A program made the position numbers and the translations under genes. 56,543 bases of DNA from JBGPJM01 sp041485385 (GTDB lineage: Bacteria > Planctomycetota > Phycisphaerae > Phycisphaerales > UBA1924), in the NCBI GenBank assembly GCA_041485385.1, contig JBGPJM010000004.1, positions 1 through 56,543 on the forward strand. Direction: 5' to 3'. Shown here one piece after another: positions 1 through 7,625 of the stretch (position 1 is the first letter of the stretch; the number at the start of each line of letters is the position of its first letter). Below the pieces are notes generated by a model, which was given only the letters and a program-made list of their open reading frames with translations, ran no database searches and was not told the origin of the DNA.

Positions 1-199
1 CCCCGTTCCCCTGCGCCGCCACGTACACCGGCTCCGGACCGATCATCGACACCATCTTCGCGTCCACGAACTGCATCGCCGTGTACGACGTCATCGTCAC
101 CACGCTGGGCGCGGCGATCCGCAGCAGCTCAATCAGCGGGCGGGCCGCCGGCGCACCGTCAACCCCCTCCCCGGTGCGATGTGCGGCGTCGTGTGCCAT
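1..199 (-). CDS. MATE family efflux transporter, N-terminal part (gene runs off the window)
   Basis: The reverse strand is open from an ATG at 199 to the window edge and encodes 66 residues. After a hydrophilic start, the segment LLRIAAPSVVTMTSYTAMQF followed by VDAKMVSMIG is the typical first transmembrane helix and first loop of MATE (multidrug and toxin extrusion) transporters, which export cationic compounds in exchange for Na+ or H+. The remainder lies outside the window, so completeness cannot be judged. The gene is divergent from the secreted-protein gene that starts at 358. Family assignment rests on this N-terminal pattern only. Confidence 0.72.
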   Translation of the reverse strand, partial: MAHDAAHRTGEGVDGAPAARPLIELLRIAAPSVVTMTSYTAMQFVDAKMVSMIGPEPVYVAAQGNG

Positions 200-239
200 G
201 GTGCAGGCAGAGTCTATCGCGGGCCTCCCTCCCACCTTG

Positions 240-270
240 TCGGGTGCCGTGGGGGTGCTCGGGTGCCGTG
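240..270. repeat. 12-bp direct repeat next to a promoter
   Basis: TCGGGTGCCGTG occurs at 240-251 and again at 259-270, 19 bp apart (about two helical turns), directly upstream of the promoter-like elements of the gene at 358. The arrangement suits binding sites for a dimeric regulator. The binding role is inference. Confidence 0.4.
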
Positions 271-280
271 ACTGATTCTC

Positions 281-310
281 TTGCCATCCCCCCCGCCCCT
301 CGGGTATGCT
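281..310 (+). promoter_or_regulatory. Putative sigma-70 promoter for the secreted protein at 358
   Basis: TTGCCA at 281-286 and TATGCT at 305-310 are separated by 18 bp. A start near 317 would give a leader of about 40 bases, ending in the ribosome binding site AAGAGGAGG before the ATG at 358. Confidence 0.4.
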
Positions 311-357
311 GCGCCGATACGGCGGGTCGCACAGGCCGACCCGCAAGAGGAGGCGAC

Positions 358-1965
358 ATGCTGAACCTGAGTGTCCGTTCCGCGCTCATGGCGTTGGGCG
401 CGATCGTCGTTCCCGCGGCCATCGCCTGCGCCCAGTGCGGGTACGTCGACTTCGAGAACCTCCCCGCCAACACCCCCGTCAGCACGCAGTACCCCGGCGT
501 CACGTTCAGCGCGCGCAACTCCAACGGCACCGTGGGAACCAACCCGCGCATCTACGTCGCCGCCGGCACCTCGTCGCCGACGCGCGCCCTCAAGCCCGTC
601 GGCGACGGCATCGATGAGTTCTCCTGCGACTACCTCCGCATGGACTTCGCCGCCGACCAGCACCTGGTCACCTTCTCCGTCGGCACCCTCACCGGCTGCA
701 GCGCCACCGACACCTGCCAGATCCGCGCCTACAACGCCGCGGGCGCCCTGCTGACCACGCAGAACGTCCCCGTCAACGGCACGCTGCTGAATACCTGCCG
801 CACCCTCGTCCGCGTCGGCTCCCGCACCGGGCCCAACAACATCCACGCCATCGAGGTGCAGTACGGCGTCGCGCCGCTGTGCGCCTGCGCCTACGAGCTG
901 ATCGACGACGTCACCTACGACACCGACACCACGCCCCCCATCGGGCTCATCGCCTCGCCGGCCCCGTTCTCCTGCGTCTGCGACTCCGCCACCTTCCTCG
1001 GCACCTCCAACGACCCCGACGGCACCTACCTCGGCGACATGCTCGAATACGCCACCGACCCCGCCGGCCCGTGGACGCTGATCGGCACCGCCTCGTCACC
1101 CGCCCCGGGGCCCAGCAGCTTCCTCTACAGCTGGAACACCTCGGCGCTCCCCAGCGGCTACTACTTCGTCCGCCTCACCGTCAACAACACCTGCGGCCTC
1201 GACACCGTCTTCGTCACCGTCATCAACGTCGACAACTCGCCCCCCTCCATCGTCCTCCGCTCCCCGACCTCCGGCGCGATCGTCGGCGGCCAGGTCTGTT
1301 TCGACGGCTCGGTGGTGGACGGCTGCACGCTCTCCAGCTACACCGTCCGCTACCGCCCCGCCGCGGGGGGCACGTTCAACCCCGTTGACCCGGCCCACCC
1401 CACCTACAGCACGCCCGTCGTCAACGACCCCTTCGCCTTCTGGCAGACCGCCTCGGGTGGCGCCGCCGTCGCCGACGGCACGTACACCGTCGAGGTCAGC
1501 GCCGTCGACTCCTGCACCCAGAGCACCCTGCTCAGCCGCAACCTCGTCGTCGACAACACGGCACCGACCGCCGTCATCACCAGCCCCGTCAACTGCTCGC
1601 GCGTCGCCCACGGCCTCGTCCAGATTATCGGCACCGCCTCCGACGCCCACATGGGCGGCTGGGTCGTTCAGTACACCGGCGGCGACGCCCACGGTTGGGT
1701 CACCATCGCCTCGGGCAACACCAACGTCGTGAGCGGCCTGCTGGCCACCTGGGACGCCCGCACCCTCCGCAGTTGCTGCTACGCCCTGCGTCTCATCGTC
1801 ACCGATAGCGCCAATGTGAGTTGCACCGGCAGCGGCAACTCCCGCGAGTACACTGTCGCCTTCGACCTGGGCACCGTCTGCACGCAGGACTACAACGGCG
1901 ACGGCCTGGTCAATAGCCAGGACTTCTTCGACTTCCTGAACATCTTCTTCAATGGATGCCCGTGA
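358..1965 (+). CDS. Secreted protein with C-terminal GC-type dockerin-like tag
   Basis: Exported protein of 535 residues. The ATG at 358 was chosen because it follows AAGAGGAGG and opens a good signal peptide (hydrophobic LMALGAIVVPAAIACA, cleavage near residue 25). The in-frame open frame further upstream overlaps the divergent transporter and is not needed. The N-terminal domain begins CGYVDFENLPANTPV and resembles planctomycete lectin-like surface proteins; the middle holds Ig-like or bacterial-adhesion-like repeats with TPPIGLIASP, SPPSIVLRSP and TAPTAVITSP at regular intervals. The C-terminus holds one EF-hand-like loop, DYNGDGLVNSQD, followed by FFDFLNIFFNGCP, so it has one tag copy where the other family members in this window have two. 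No enzymatic domain is recognised. Probable role: surface-attached or secreted binding protein (inference). Confidence 0.8.
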   Translation: MLNLSVRSALMALGAIVVPAAIACAQCGYVDFENLPANTPVSTQYPGVTFSARNSNGTVGTNPRIYVAAGTSSPTRALKPVGDGIDEFSCDYLRMDFAADQHLVTFSVGTLTGCSATDTCQIRAYNAAGALLTTQNVPVNGTLLNTCRTLVRVGSRTGPNNIHAIEVQYGVAPLCACAYELIDDVTYDTDTTPPIGLIASPAPFSCVCDSATFLGTSNDPDGTYLGDMLEYATDPAGPWTLIGTASSPAPGPSSFLYSWNTSALPSGYYFVRLTVNNTCGLDTVFVTVINVDNSPPSIVLRSPTSGAIVGGQVCFDGSVVDGCTLSSYTVRYRPAAGGTFNPVDPAHPTYSTPVVNDPFAFWQTASGGAAVADGTYTVEVSAVDSCTQSTLLSRNLVVDNTAPTAVITSPVNCSRVAHGLVQIIGTASDAHMGGWVVQYTGGDAHGWVTIASGNTNVVSGLLATWDARTLRSCCYALRLIVTDSANVSCTGSGNSREYTVAFDLGTVCTQDYNGDGLVNSQDFFDFLNIFFNGCP

Positions 1966-2384
1966 GCGTGAGTGGCCGGGCATCCCCCGTGAAGGGTAAT
2001 GGGAACCTCGCCCATCACCCTCGCGGGCGCGGCGGCTGCCGCGACGGTTCGCTGGGTTCGCTGGCGTGCGGTACCGGTTCGGCGGCGGTTGTTTAGTCGG
2101 GGGATCGGGGGAGCTTGGAGTGCGCCGGATAGGTGAACCGCTGTTTCCCCGATTTGAGTACCCCACCGCAAATCAGGGGATACACCTTGACGCCACCCTG
2201 GAACTGGTGTATATAGAGTCAACTCCTGAGTCCGGCCGACCGGAAAGGGGTGGTCCAGGGTGACCCCAGACAACGTGACTGTGTTCGGCTTGGGCGTCCT
2301 TCGTCGCGCTCCGGTTATCGGATGCAGCGCGCTCGGGACGGTGTGGGCCTTCAAGAAGACGTCGAGTTTCCGGAGACACGAATC
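1966..2384. other. 419-bp intergenic region with promoter and inverted repeat
   Basis: No gene is supported here. The stretch holds an imperfect inverted repeat at 2147-2179 (CCCCGATTTG against CAAATCAGGGG, one bulged base) placed just upstream of a strong promoter-like sequence at 2187-2215, followed by a leader of about 165 bases before the ATG at 2385. The repeat could be an operator or the end of the upstream transcript. Confidence 0.5.
2187..2215 (+). promoter_or_regulatory. Strong sigma-70-like promoter
   Basis: TTGACG at 2187-2192 and TATATA at 2210-2215 are separated by exactly 17 bp. It is one of the best consensus promoters in the window and points to the secreted protein gene at 2385, leaving a long leader. 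Confidence 0.6.
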
Positions 2385-3137
2385 ATGAAGCGGATCAACG
2401 TGCTGGCAATGGGTTCCCTCGCGCTGACCTCGGGGGCGTGGGCGGACACGGTCGTGGATCTGACCACCAATGGTCAGACCGGCAGCATCCACGGCGCGAT
2501 CTTCAGCAACGACGATCAGCACGCCGCGGGCACGGGCCTCATCGATTCGTTCGTGCGCGTCGGCGCGGCGAACCAAGATCAGGTGTCGGGCTACAACACC
2601 AGCGTCCGTCCCCTCGGTCGCGACGAGAAGACCGACCCCAACTTCACCCGCGACCTGACGCTCGGCGAGGTGCCGATCCTCTCGGTTGGCGGCACCGACT
2701 ATTACCAGTTCCTGCTGGACATCAACCAGGTGAACAGTGCTCCGCTGCTCACGCTGGACGATGTGCAGATCTACATCAACGCAACGGCGCAGACCGCGTA
2801 TTTCTCGACGCTCTCGGGTCTGGGCGCGCTGGTGTACACCATGGACGGCGGCGCCGGCGACAACAACCGTGTCGAGCTGAACTACTCACTCCAGGAAGGC
2901 AGTGGCACCGGCGACATGTCGATGCTGGTGCCGGTCTCCGCGTTCGGCGGCGCCGGGGCCAGTGCGTTCGTCTACCTGTACTCGCACTTCGGCGACCCGA
3001 ACGTCAACAACGACGGGTTCGAGGAGTGGGACGTTCAAACCCCCGTGGTGGTCCCGCTGCCGCCCGCAGGGCTGGCCGGTCTGGCCACGCTCGGCGGTCT
3101 CTTCGGCTTCCGCGTGACCCGCCGCCGGCGGGACTGA
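2385..3137 (+). CDS. Secreted protein with VPLPPA-type (PEP-CTERM-like) C-terminal sorting tail
   Basis: 250 residues. A signal peptide (KRINVLAMGSLALTSGAWA, cut before DTVVD) is followed by a beta-rich domain without recognised catalytic motifs. The last 28 residues contain VPLPPAGLAGLATLGGLFGF and the basic end RVTRRRRD. This tripartite pattern (short proline motif, hydrophobic helix, arginine cluster) is the architecture of PEP-CTERM/VPxPA-type sorting signals processed by exosortases. No exosortase gene lies in the window. The ATG at 2385 was chosen because it opens the signal peptide. It differs from the dockerin-tagged neighbours, so the organism appears to use at least two C-terminal sorting or anchoring tags. 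Confidence 0.78.
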   Translation: MKRINVLAMGSLALTSGAWADTVVDLTTNGQTGSIHGAIFSNDDQHAAGTGLIDSFVRVGAANQDQVSGYNTSVRPLGRDEKTDPNFTRDLTLGEVPILSVGGTDYYQFLLDINQVNSAPLLTLDDVQIYINATAQTAYFSTLSGLGALVYTMDGGAGDNNRVELNYSLQEGSGTGDMSMLVPVSAFGGAGASAFVYLYSHFGDPNVNNDGFEEWDVQTPVVVPLPPAGLAGLATLGGLFGFRVTRRRRD

Positions 3138-3598
3138 TACCGCAAGAACGGCGGGGTGGACCGCGGCGACCCGGTCGCGACGGTCCCCCTGTGTACGGTC
3201 GATCTGTTGTGCAGAACGCCGCGACATGAGCCGCCGCTTCATCCGGGCAACGCCGGTGTCGCGGTTGTCTCTTTAGGGACGGGCGGTTCTGTTCGCGGAA
3301 AAAGGTTCCGCTGGTGCGGCAGTTGGCCGGACAGCGAGGACTGCGTTGCCGTCCCCGGTAGTGCGGCCAGAGAGAGACGCGACGGCCCGCCCGGGGTCAT
3401 GTCACGATTCCCGTGCGCACGATACGACCCACCCGAACCGGGGCCAAGATTCGCCATCCCGCCGCGATCGAATCGGGAGCGCCGACGGGTGTTCAGAACC
3501 TGCGTTTTCCCCCCGGTCAGTCCACCGAACGTGCCAAAAAACGCGCGGAAATCATGGGGTATTCCCCGATTTTGGCGCGCAGAATGGACCCTCCCCAT
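3138..3598. other. 461-bp intergenic region between convergent genes
   Basis: No coding region is convincing here. Near the left end, 3158-3186 folds as a GC-rich nested hairpin (GGACCG with CGGTCC, and GCGAC with GTCGC inside) without a U-tract; it may mark the end of the upstream transcript. Near the right end lies the pdxA terminator (3536-3580). Open frames in between show no domain or signal. Confidence 0.5.
3536..3580 (-). terminator. Intrinsic terminator of pdxA
   Basis: Read on the minus strand, GCGCG, AAATC and GGGG pair with their complements around a 4-base loop (with a 2-base bulge and short mismatches), followed directly by six T residues (the A-run at 3536-3541 on the plus strand). 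It lies about 20 bases after the pdxA stop. Confidence 0.72.
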
Positions 3599-4663
3599 TT
3601 ATGGGGTGGGGTGTTCCACGTGGAACATTTTGATCGCCAGCTCGATGGCCGCGTGCATGGAACCCGGGCTGGCAAGGTTTTTCCCGGCGATATCGAACGC
3701 CGTCCCGTGCGCCGGACTCGTCCTGATCGCCCCGCCCGGCAGCCCCACCGTCACGTTCACCGCCCGCTCGCGGTCCAGCAGTTTCACGGGGATCAAGCCC
3801 TGGTCGTGGTACATCGCCACTACCAGGTCGAACTTCCCCTTCGCCGCATCGAGAAAAACAGCGTCCGCCGCATACGGTCCGCGCGCGTCGATCCCGTTGT
3901 CGCTCGCGAGCTGGATCGCCGGTTTGATGATTCGCGCCTCCTCGTCGCCCATCAGCCCGTCCTCGCCGGCGTGCGGGTTGAGCCCGCACACCGCGATGCG
4001 CGGCGCGCCGATCCCCGCGGCGCGGCAGGCCTCGTGCCCCAGGTCGATCGTGTCGAAGACCCTGCCAATGGTGAGAACGTCGCGGATCTCCATGAGGGGG
4101 ATGTGCACGGTGACCAGCGCAACGCGAAGGGTGGGCCCGAAGAACATCATCGCCGTGCGCTTGGTTCGGAACCGCTCGGCCAGCAGCTCGGTGTGCCCCG
4201 GGTAGCGCGACCTGCCGGCGAGGTCCCACGAGGTTTTCGAGATCGGCGCGGTGACGATGGCGACGGCGTGCAGGGGGTTCTCCCGCGGGAGCTGCGCGGC
4301 GGAGATGGCGTCCTCCACGAAGCGGAAAGAGGCCTCGCCGCCGGCTTTGGAGGGGCCGGGGTTGGCCGCGGCGGCGGTGTCGAGGAAGGCCGAGAACTCG
4401 GGGTAGTCGAAGACCACGGCGTCGTGGACGGTGACGGTCTCGGCGAGGCGCGACCCGTGCTGGATGCGCCACCAGAAGGGCGAGATGCCGGCGCGGACTG
4501 CCGCGGCCTCGAGGCAGGCGGCGAGGCCGAGGATGTGAAACCGGGCGGCGGCGCGGAGGACTTTGTCGGCGAGGGCCTTGACGATGATCTCGGCGCCGAT
4601 GCCGGCGGGGTCGCCCATGGAGACGGCGACGATGGGGCGGGTGTGTGCGGGCGCGGTGCTCAC
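3599..4663 (-). CDS. pdxA: 4-hydroxythreonine-4-phosphate dehydrogenase
   Basis: Catalyses NAD-dependent oxidation of 4-phosphohydroxy-L-threonine in the DXP-dependent route to pyridoxal phosphate; cytoplasmic and divalent metal-dependent. The 354-residue frame shows the family blocks in order: VSMGDPAGIGAE near the N-terminus, TAPISK, RYPGHTELLAE with the first metal-binding His, CGLNPHAGEDG, AMYHDQGLIPVK with the second His, and SPAHGTAFDIAGKN. The GTG at 4663 is preferred over a TTG further upstream, because family members begin just before the IVAVSMGDP strand and the longer form would overlap the divergent FKBP gene start. The final residues MFHVEHPTP are encoded by a perfect parS-like palindrome (3612-3627), so the C-terminal tail is probably shaped by a DNA-binding site. 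An intrinsic terminator follows. Confidence 0.93.
   Translation of the reverse strand: MSTAPAHTRPIVAVSMGDPAGIGAEIIVKALADKVLRAAARFHILGLAACLEAAAVRAGISPFWWRIQHGSRLAETVTVHDAVVFDYPEFSAFLDTAAAANPGPSKAGGEASFRFVEDAISAAQLPRENPLHAVAIVTAPISKTSWDLAGRSRYPGHTELLAERFRTKRTAMMFFGPTLRVALVTVHIPLMEIRDVLTIGRVFDTIDLGHEACRAAGIGAPRIAVCGLNPHAGEDGLMGDEEARIIKPAIQLASDNGIDARGPYAADAVFLDAAKGKFDLVVAMYHDQGLIPVKLLDRERAVNVTVGLPGGAIRTSPAHGTAFDIAGKNLASPGSMHAAIELAIKMFHVEHPTP
3612..3627. promoter_or_regulatory. parS: Perfect parS-like ParB binding site inside pdxA
   Basis: TGTTCCACGTGGAACA is a perfect 16-bp palindrome. It matches the widely conserved chromosomal parS consensus (TGTTTCACGTGAAACA in Bacillus subtilis) at every position except one symmetric pair known to vary. 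It encodes FHVEH in the last codons of pdxA. No parA or parB gene is visible in the window. The match is seen directly; ParB binding is inferred. Confidence 0.72.
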
Positions 4664-4713
4664 CGCGCAGATCGTAGGGAACAGCGGCGGGGCTGCTACA
4701 GTTGCCGCCGACA

Positions 4714-5202
4714 ATGATGCGTGCGATGTCCATCACGACCGCTGCCCTGGCGGCGCACCTGGCGCTGGCGGCGGGCGGATGCAAGTCGCACGCGAAGCCG
4801 ACTCCGGTCGAAAGCCCCCGCGCCGCCGCAATGGTGCAGAAGGTCGACCGGGTGACGCTGGGGAACGGCCTGATGATCGAGGATCTGAAGGTCGGGGAGG
4901 GGGATGTGTGCCTGCCGGGGGCGCACGTGCGGGTGAAGTACACGGGAATGGTGCAGGGGGCGTCGCGTCCGTTCGACACCAGCGGGGCCGCGGTGCGGGA
5001 GATCGACCTGGGCGGGAACCTGATCCGCGGCTGGACGGAGGGCCTGCCGGGGATGCGGGCGGGCGGAACGAGGCGGCTGACGATCCCGCCGGAGCTGGGG
5101 TACGGTTCGCGCGAGGTGAAGGACATGGACGGGGCGGTGGTGGTGCCGGCGGGGTCGACGCTGGTGTATGTTGTGGACCTTGTGGGGGTGGGCGATCGGT
5201 AG
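4714..5202 (+). CDS. FKBP-type peptidyl-prolyl isomerase, lipoprotein-like (first of a tandem pair)
   Basis: 162 residues. The N-terminus is a signal peptide ending LAAGGC, a passable lipobox, so the protein is probably anchored in a membrane and faces the periplasm. The rest is one FKBP domain: VKYTGMVQGASRPFDTS, LIRGWTEGLPGMRAGGTRRL, TIPPELGYGSREV and the last strand VVPAGSTLVYVVDLVGV. FKBPs catalyse cis-trans isomerisation of X-Pro bonds and act as folding catalysts. ATG codons at 4714, 4717 and 4726 are all possible starts and none has a clear ribosome binding site. The gene is followed after 46 bases by a paralogue, and a 22-bp repeat begins at its stop codon. Confidence 0.85.
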   Translation: MMRAMSITTAALAAHLALAAGGCKSHAKPTPVESPRAAAMVQKVDRVTLGNGLMIEDLKVGEGDVCLPGAHVRVKYTGMVQGASRPFDTSGAAVREIDLGGNLIRGWTEGLPGMRAGGTRRLTIPPELGYGSREVKDMDGAVVVPAGSTLVYVVDLVGVGDR

Positions 5203-5777
5203 AGCAGCAGAACAGCAGAAAAAAAGACGCATTCCAGGGAGTATCGGTATGAGCTACAAGACTGCGAAAATCCTGACGGCGGGCGCGTGCGCGTTGCTGG
5301 CGGCGACGGCGTGCGAGACCAAGAAGGCGCCGAGCCCGGCGCCGGGCGCGGCCCGCACATCGACGGCGCCCAAAACGCCCGAGAAACCCGCGGCGCCGGC
5401 CGAGCCCGCCGCGCCGGCGAAGCCCGGGCCCGTGACGCTGGCGGGCGGGCTGGTGGTCGAGGACCTGGTCATCGGGACGGGCGCGGAGTGCAAGCCGGGT
5501 GCGACGGTGAACATGAAGTACAAGGGGACGCTGAAGAGCAACGGGACGGAGTTCCAATCGGGGACGATCGAGTACTCACTGGCGGACCTGATCCAGGGAT
5601 GGCAGATGGGCGTGCCGGGGATGAAGGTGGGGGGTAAGCGCAAGCTGACGGTGCCGTCGGCGCTGGCGTACGGCGCGGCGGGGCGGCCCGGGATCCCGCC
5701 GAACGCCGACCTGGTGTTTGAGATTGAGCTGTTGGGTGTGAAGTAGGCGGCAGAGCGGTAGAGCAGCAGAACAGCAG
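5197..5777 (+). repeat. 22-bp exact direct repeat after each FKBP gene (5197-5218 and 5756-5777)
   Basis: The same 22 bases, starting CGGTAGAGCAGCAG, occur at 5197-5218 (containing the stop codon of the first FKBP gene) and at 5756-5777 (just after the stop of the second). Only the two ends of this span are repeated. It may be a trace of the duplication that made the gene pair, or a small intergenic repeat. Confidence 0.7.
5249..5746 (+). CDS. FKBP-type peptidyl-prolyl isomerase, lipoprotein-like (second of a tandem pair)
   Basis: 165 residues. The signal sequence KILTAGACALLAATAC gives a lipobox-like end with Cys near residue 21, followed by a linker of about 40 residues rich in Ala, Pro and Lys, then one FKBP domain (VNMKYKGTLKSNGTEFQSG, LIQGWQMGVPGMKVGGKRKL, TVPSALAYGAAGRPGIPPNA, LVFEIELLGVK). 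The conserved block GIPPNADLVFEIELL makes this a more typical FKBP than its upstream neighbour. The ATG at 5249 opens the signal peptide and follows an AGGGAG element at 5237-5242. The two genes are probably co-transcribed and end at the terminator at 5785. Confidence 0.88.
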   Translation: MSYKTAKILTAGACALLAATACETKKAPSPAPGAARTSTAPKTPEKPAAPAEPAAPAKPGPVTLAGGLVVEDLVIGTGAECKPGATVNMKYKGTLKSNGTEFQSGTIEYSLADLIQGWQMGVPGMKVGGKRKLTVPSALAYGAAGRPGIPPNADLVFEIELLGVK

Positions 5778-5784
5778 CGTAGAG

Positions 5785-5811
5785 AAGACCCGGTTATTCC
5801 GGGTCTTTTTT
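5785..5811 (+). terminator. Intrinsic terminator after the FKBP pair
   Basis: AAGACCCGG (5785-5793) pairs perfectly with CCGGGTCTT (5799-5807) around the loop TTATT, and the T-run continues to 5811. It separates the FKBP genes from the convergent permease gene. Confidence 0.88.
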
Positions 5812-5833
5812 CATGGCGGGCTGCTGTGATGCT

Positions 5834-7558
5834 CTACACGCGGAAGATGGAGCCCATCTTCTTGCCGATCAGCACGGAGGCGCCGACGAGCGTGACCGTG
5901 AGGAGGGCCATGCCCCAGACGCCCATCGCGCTTGCGATGTACGGGCCATCGCCGAGGCGGGAGAGGAACGAAAAGATGGCCTTGGTGATGGGGAAGTGGC
6001 GCTGCTGCTGCGCGAGGAGGAGCGAGTCGGAGACCTCGAGCATGGCGAACGAGAAGGCCAGGAGCGCGCCGGCGATAAGGTTGGCGGCGATGAGGGGGAC
6101 GATGACGCGGCGCACGGCGGTGATGCGCGAGGCGCCCAGGTTCATGGCGGCCTCTTCGAGCTCGCCGGAGGTCTGCTCGAGGCCGGAGACGGTGGCGCGG
6201 ACGATGTAGGGGAGGCGCCGTACGGCGTAGGCGATGATCAGCAGCGGGATGGGGTTGGGCTCGGCGCCGACGACCGAGACGAGCCCCTCCAGAGGGTCGC
6301 CGCGTCCGAAGGGCCAGCGGAGGGTCATCGCGATGTAGCCGAAGGCCATGACCAGTCCGGGGACGGCCAGCGGCAGCATCGAGAGGGAGTCGAGGAGGAA
6401 GCGGCCGCGGATGCGGGTGCGGACGATGAGGTAGCCGATGAGCAGGCCCAGGAAGAGGTCGAGGAGCATCGCCGCGGAGCTGAGCTTGAGGGAGGTGAGG
6501 ATGGAGCCGAAGGAGTCGGGGTGAGAGAGGGCGGTGGTGAAATGGGAGAGGGTGAGGGTTCGAGGGAGGACGGAGCGGTACCAGGCGCCGGTGCCGGAGA
6601 GGGCGGTGAGGACGACGCCGACATGCGGCAGGAGGGCGAGGGCGGTGATCAGGAGGAACGCGCCGGCGACGAGGGCGCCGGGAATGGGGGCGAGCTGGTG
6701 CTCGGAGGAGGCGCGGGAGGCCTTGGAGTACATGGCGTAGGCGCGACCGCCGAAGACGAGCTTGCCGAGGAGGTAGGTGCCGACGGCGCCGGCGAGCATG
6801 ATGAGAGTGAGGGCGTAGGGCTGCTGCGAGGTCTCGACCTCCTTGAGGCCGATGAAGATCTGGACGGGCGTGACCTCGCGGATGTCGAAGACCAGCGGCG
6901 TGCCGAGCTCGGTGAACGACCAGATGAAGACGATCGTCGCGCCGGCGAAAATGCCGGGGCGGATGAGCGGGAGCGTGACCTTGAAGAAACGGCGCCATGG
7001 GCCGCATCCGAGGTTCTGGGCAGCCTCCTCCAGGGCGGGGTCGAGGTTGGCCAGCGCGGCGGTGGCGTTGAGGAAGATGATGGGGTACAGGGAGAGGGCC
7101 TGAACGGCGACGACGCCCGCGAGGCGGGCGTGGCCCAGGACGTCCAGGTACGTGCCGAGGAGCGCGTTGAGGGCTCCCTCGCGGCCGACGATCATCTGCA
7201 CGCCGATGGCGCCGACGAACGGCGGGAGGATGAGGGGGACGAGGATGAGGGCGCTGAAGGCGGCCTTGAAGGGGAAGCGGAAGCGCGCGGCGCAGAAAGC
7301 CAGCGGGAGGGCGATGAGGATGGCCGCGGCGGTGGTTGTGGCGGCGATACGGGCGGAGTTGAACAGGCCCTGGCGGAGGGAGGGGTCCTGGAAGACCAGG
7401 CGTATGTGCTCGAGGGTGAAGCCGGCGCCGGTGGAGGCGTCGCCTGCGAAGGCGCCGCGGACGGTGAGGAGGATGGGATAGAGGAGGAAGAGACAGAGGA
7501 GCGCGAGGAGAACGGTGAGGAGGGCGTAGTTGGCGGAGTTGCGGGGGAGGCGGGGCAT
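5834..7558 (-). CDS. ABC transporter permease, iron(III)-type, two fused permease domains
   Basis: Inner-membrane channel component of an FbpB/SfuB-like ABC importer. The 574 residues hold two homologous permease halves, each with about six transmembrane helices. Each half carries the EAA loop that contacts the ATPase: EEAAQNLGCGPWRRFFKVTLP (around residues 175-195) and EEAAMNLGASRITAVRRVIVP in the second half. Fusion of two permease domains is usual for the iron(III) subgroup. Neither an ATPase nor a periplasmic binding protein lies next to it, so the substrate (ferric iron, or another anion or polyamine) is not shown by context. The gene follows the M16-like gene on the same strand with a 67-bp gap that contains a short direct repeat. 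Confidence 0.88.
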   Translation of the reverse strand: MPRLPRNSANYALLTVLLALLCLFLLYPILLTVRGAFAGDASTGAGFTLEHIRLVFQDPSLRQGLFNSARIAATTTAAAILIALPLAFCAARFRFPFKAAFSALILVPLILPPFVGAIGVQMIVGREGALNALLGTYLDVLGHARLAGVVAVQALSLYPIIFLNATAALANLDPALEEAAQNLGCGPWRRFFKVTLPLIRPGIFAGATIVFIWSFTELGTPLVFDIREVTPVQIFIGLKEVETSQQPYALTLIMLAGAVGTYLLGKLVFGGRAYAMYSKASRASSEHQLAPIPGALVAGAFLLITALALLPHVGVVLTALSGTGAWYRSVLPRTLTLSHFTTALSHPDSFGSILTSLKLSSAAMLLDLFLGLLIGYLIVRTRIRGRFLLDSLSMLPLAVPGLVMAFGYIAMTLRWPFGRGDPLEGLVSVVGAEPNPIPLLIIAYAVRRLPYIVRATVSGLEQTSGELEEAAMNLGASRITAVRRVIVPLIAANLIAGALLAFSFAMLEVSDSLLLAQQQRHFPITKAIFSFLSRLGDGPYIASAMGVWGMALLTVTLVGASVLIGKKMGSIFRV

Positions 7559-7560
7559 TC

Positions 7561-7593
7561 GATGTGGGATGTCGGATGGCGGATGTGGGATGT
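7561..7593. repeat. 12-bp direct repeat between the M16-like and permease genes
   Basis: GATGTGGGATGT occurs at 7561-7572 and 7582-7593, with further partial GGATG units between. It fills much of the 67-bp gap between two co-directional genes. No function is evident. Confidence 0.6.
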
Positions 7594-7625
7594 GGAAGGC
7601 TGGAGCGGGAGCGCGATCGCCCCCC

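Noticed and set aside
3239..3598. A minus-strand frame of 119 codons after pdxA
   Set aside because: It starts inside the pdxA stop region, overlaps the pdxA terminator, and encodes a low-complexity Gly/Arg/Ser sequence without domain or RBS.
3593..3606. Palindrome CCCCAT-TT-ATGGGG at the pdxA stop codon
   Set aside because: The 2-base loop is too short for a hairpin and there is no T-run; the true terminator lies further downstream.
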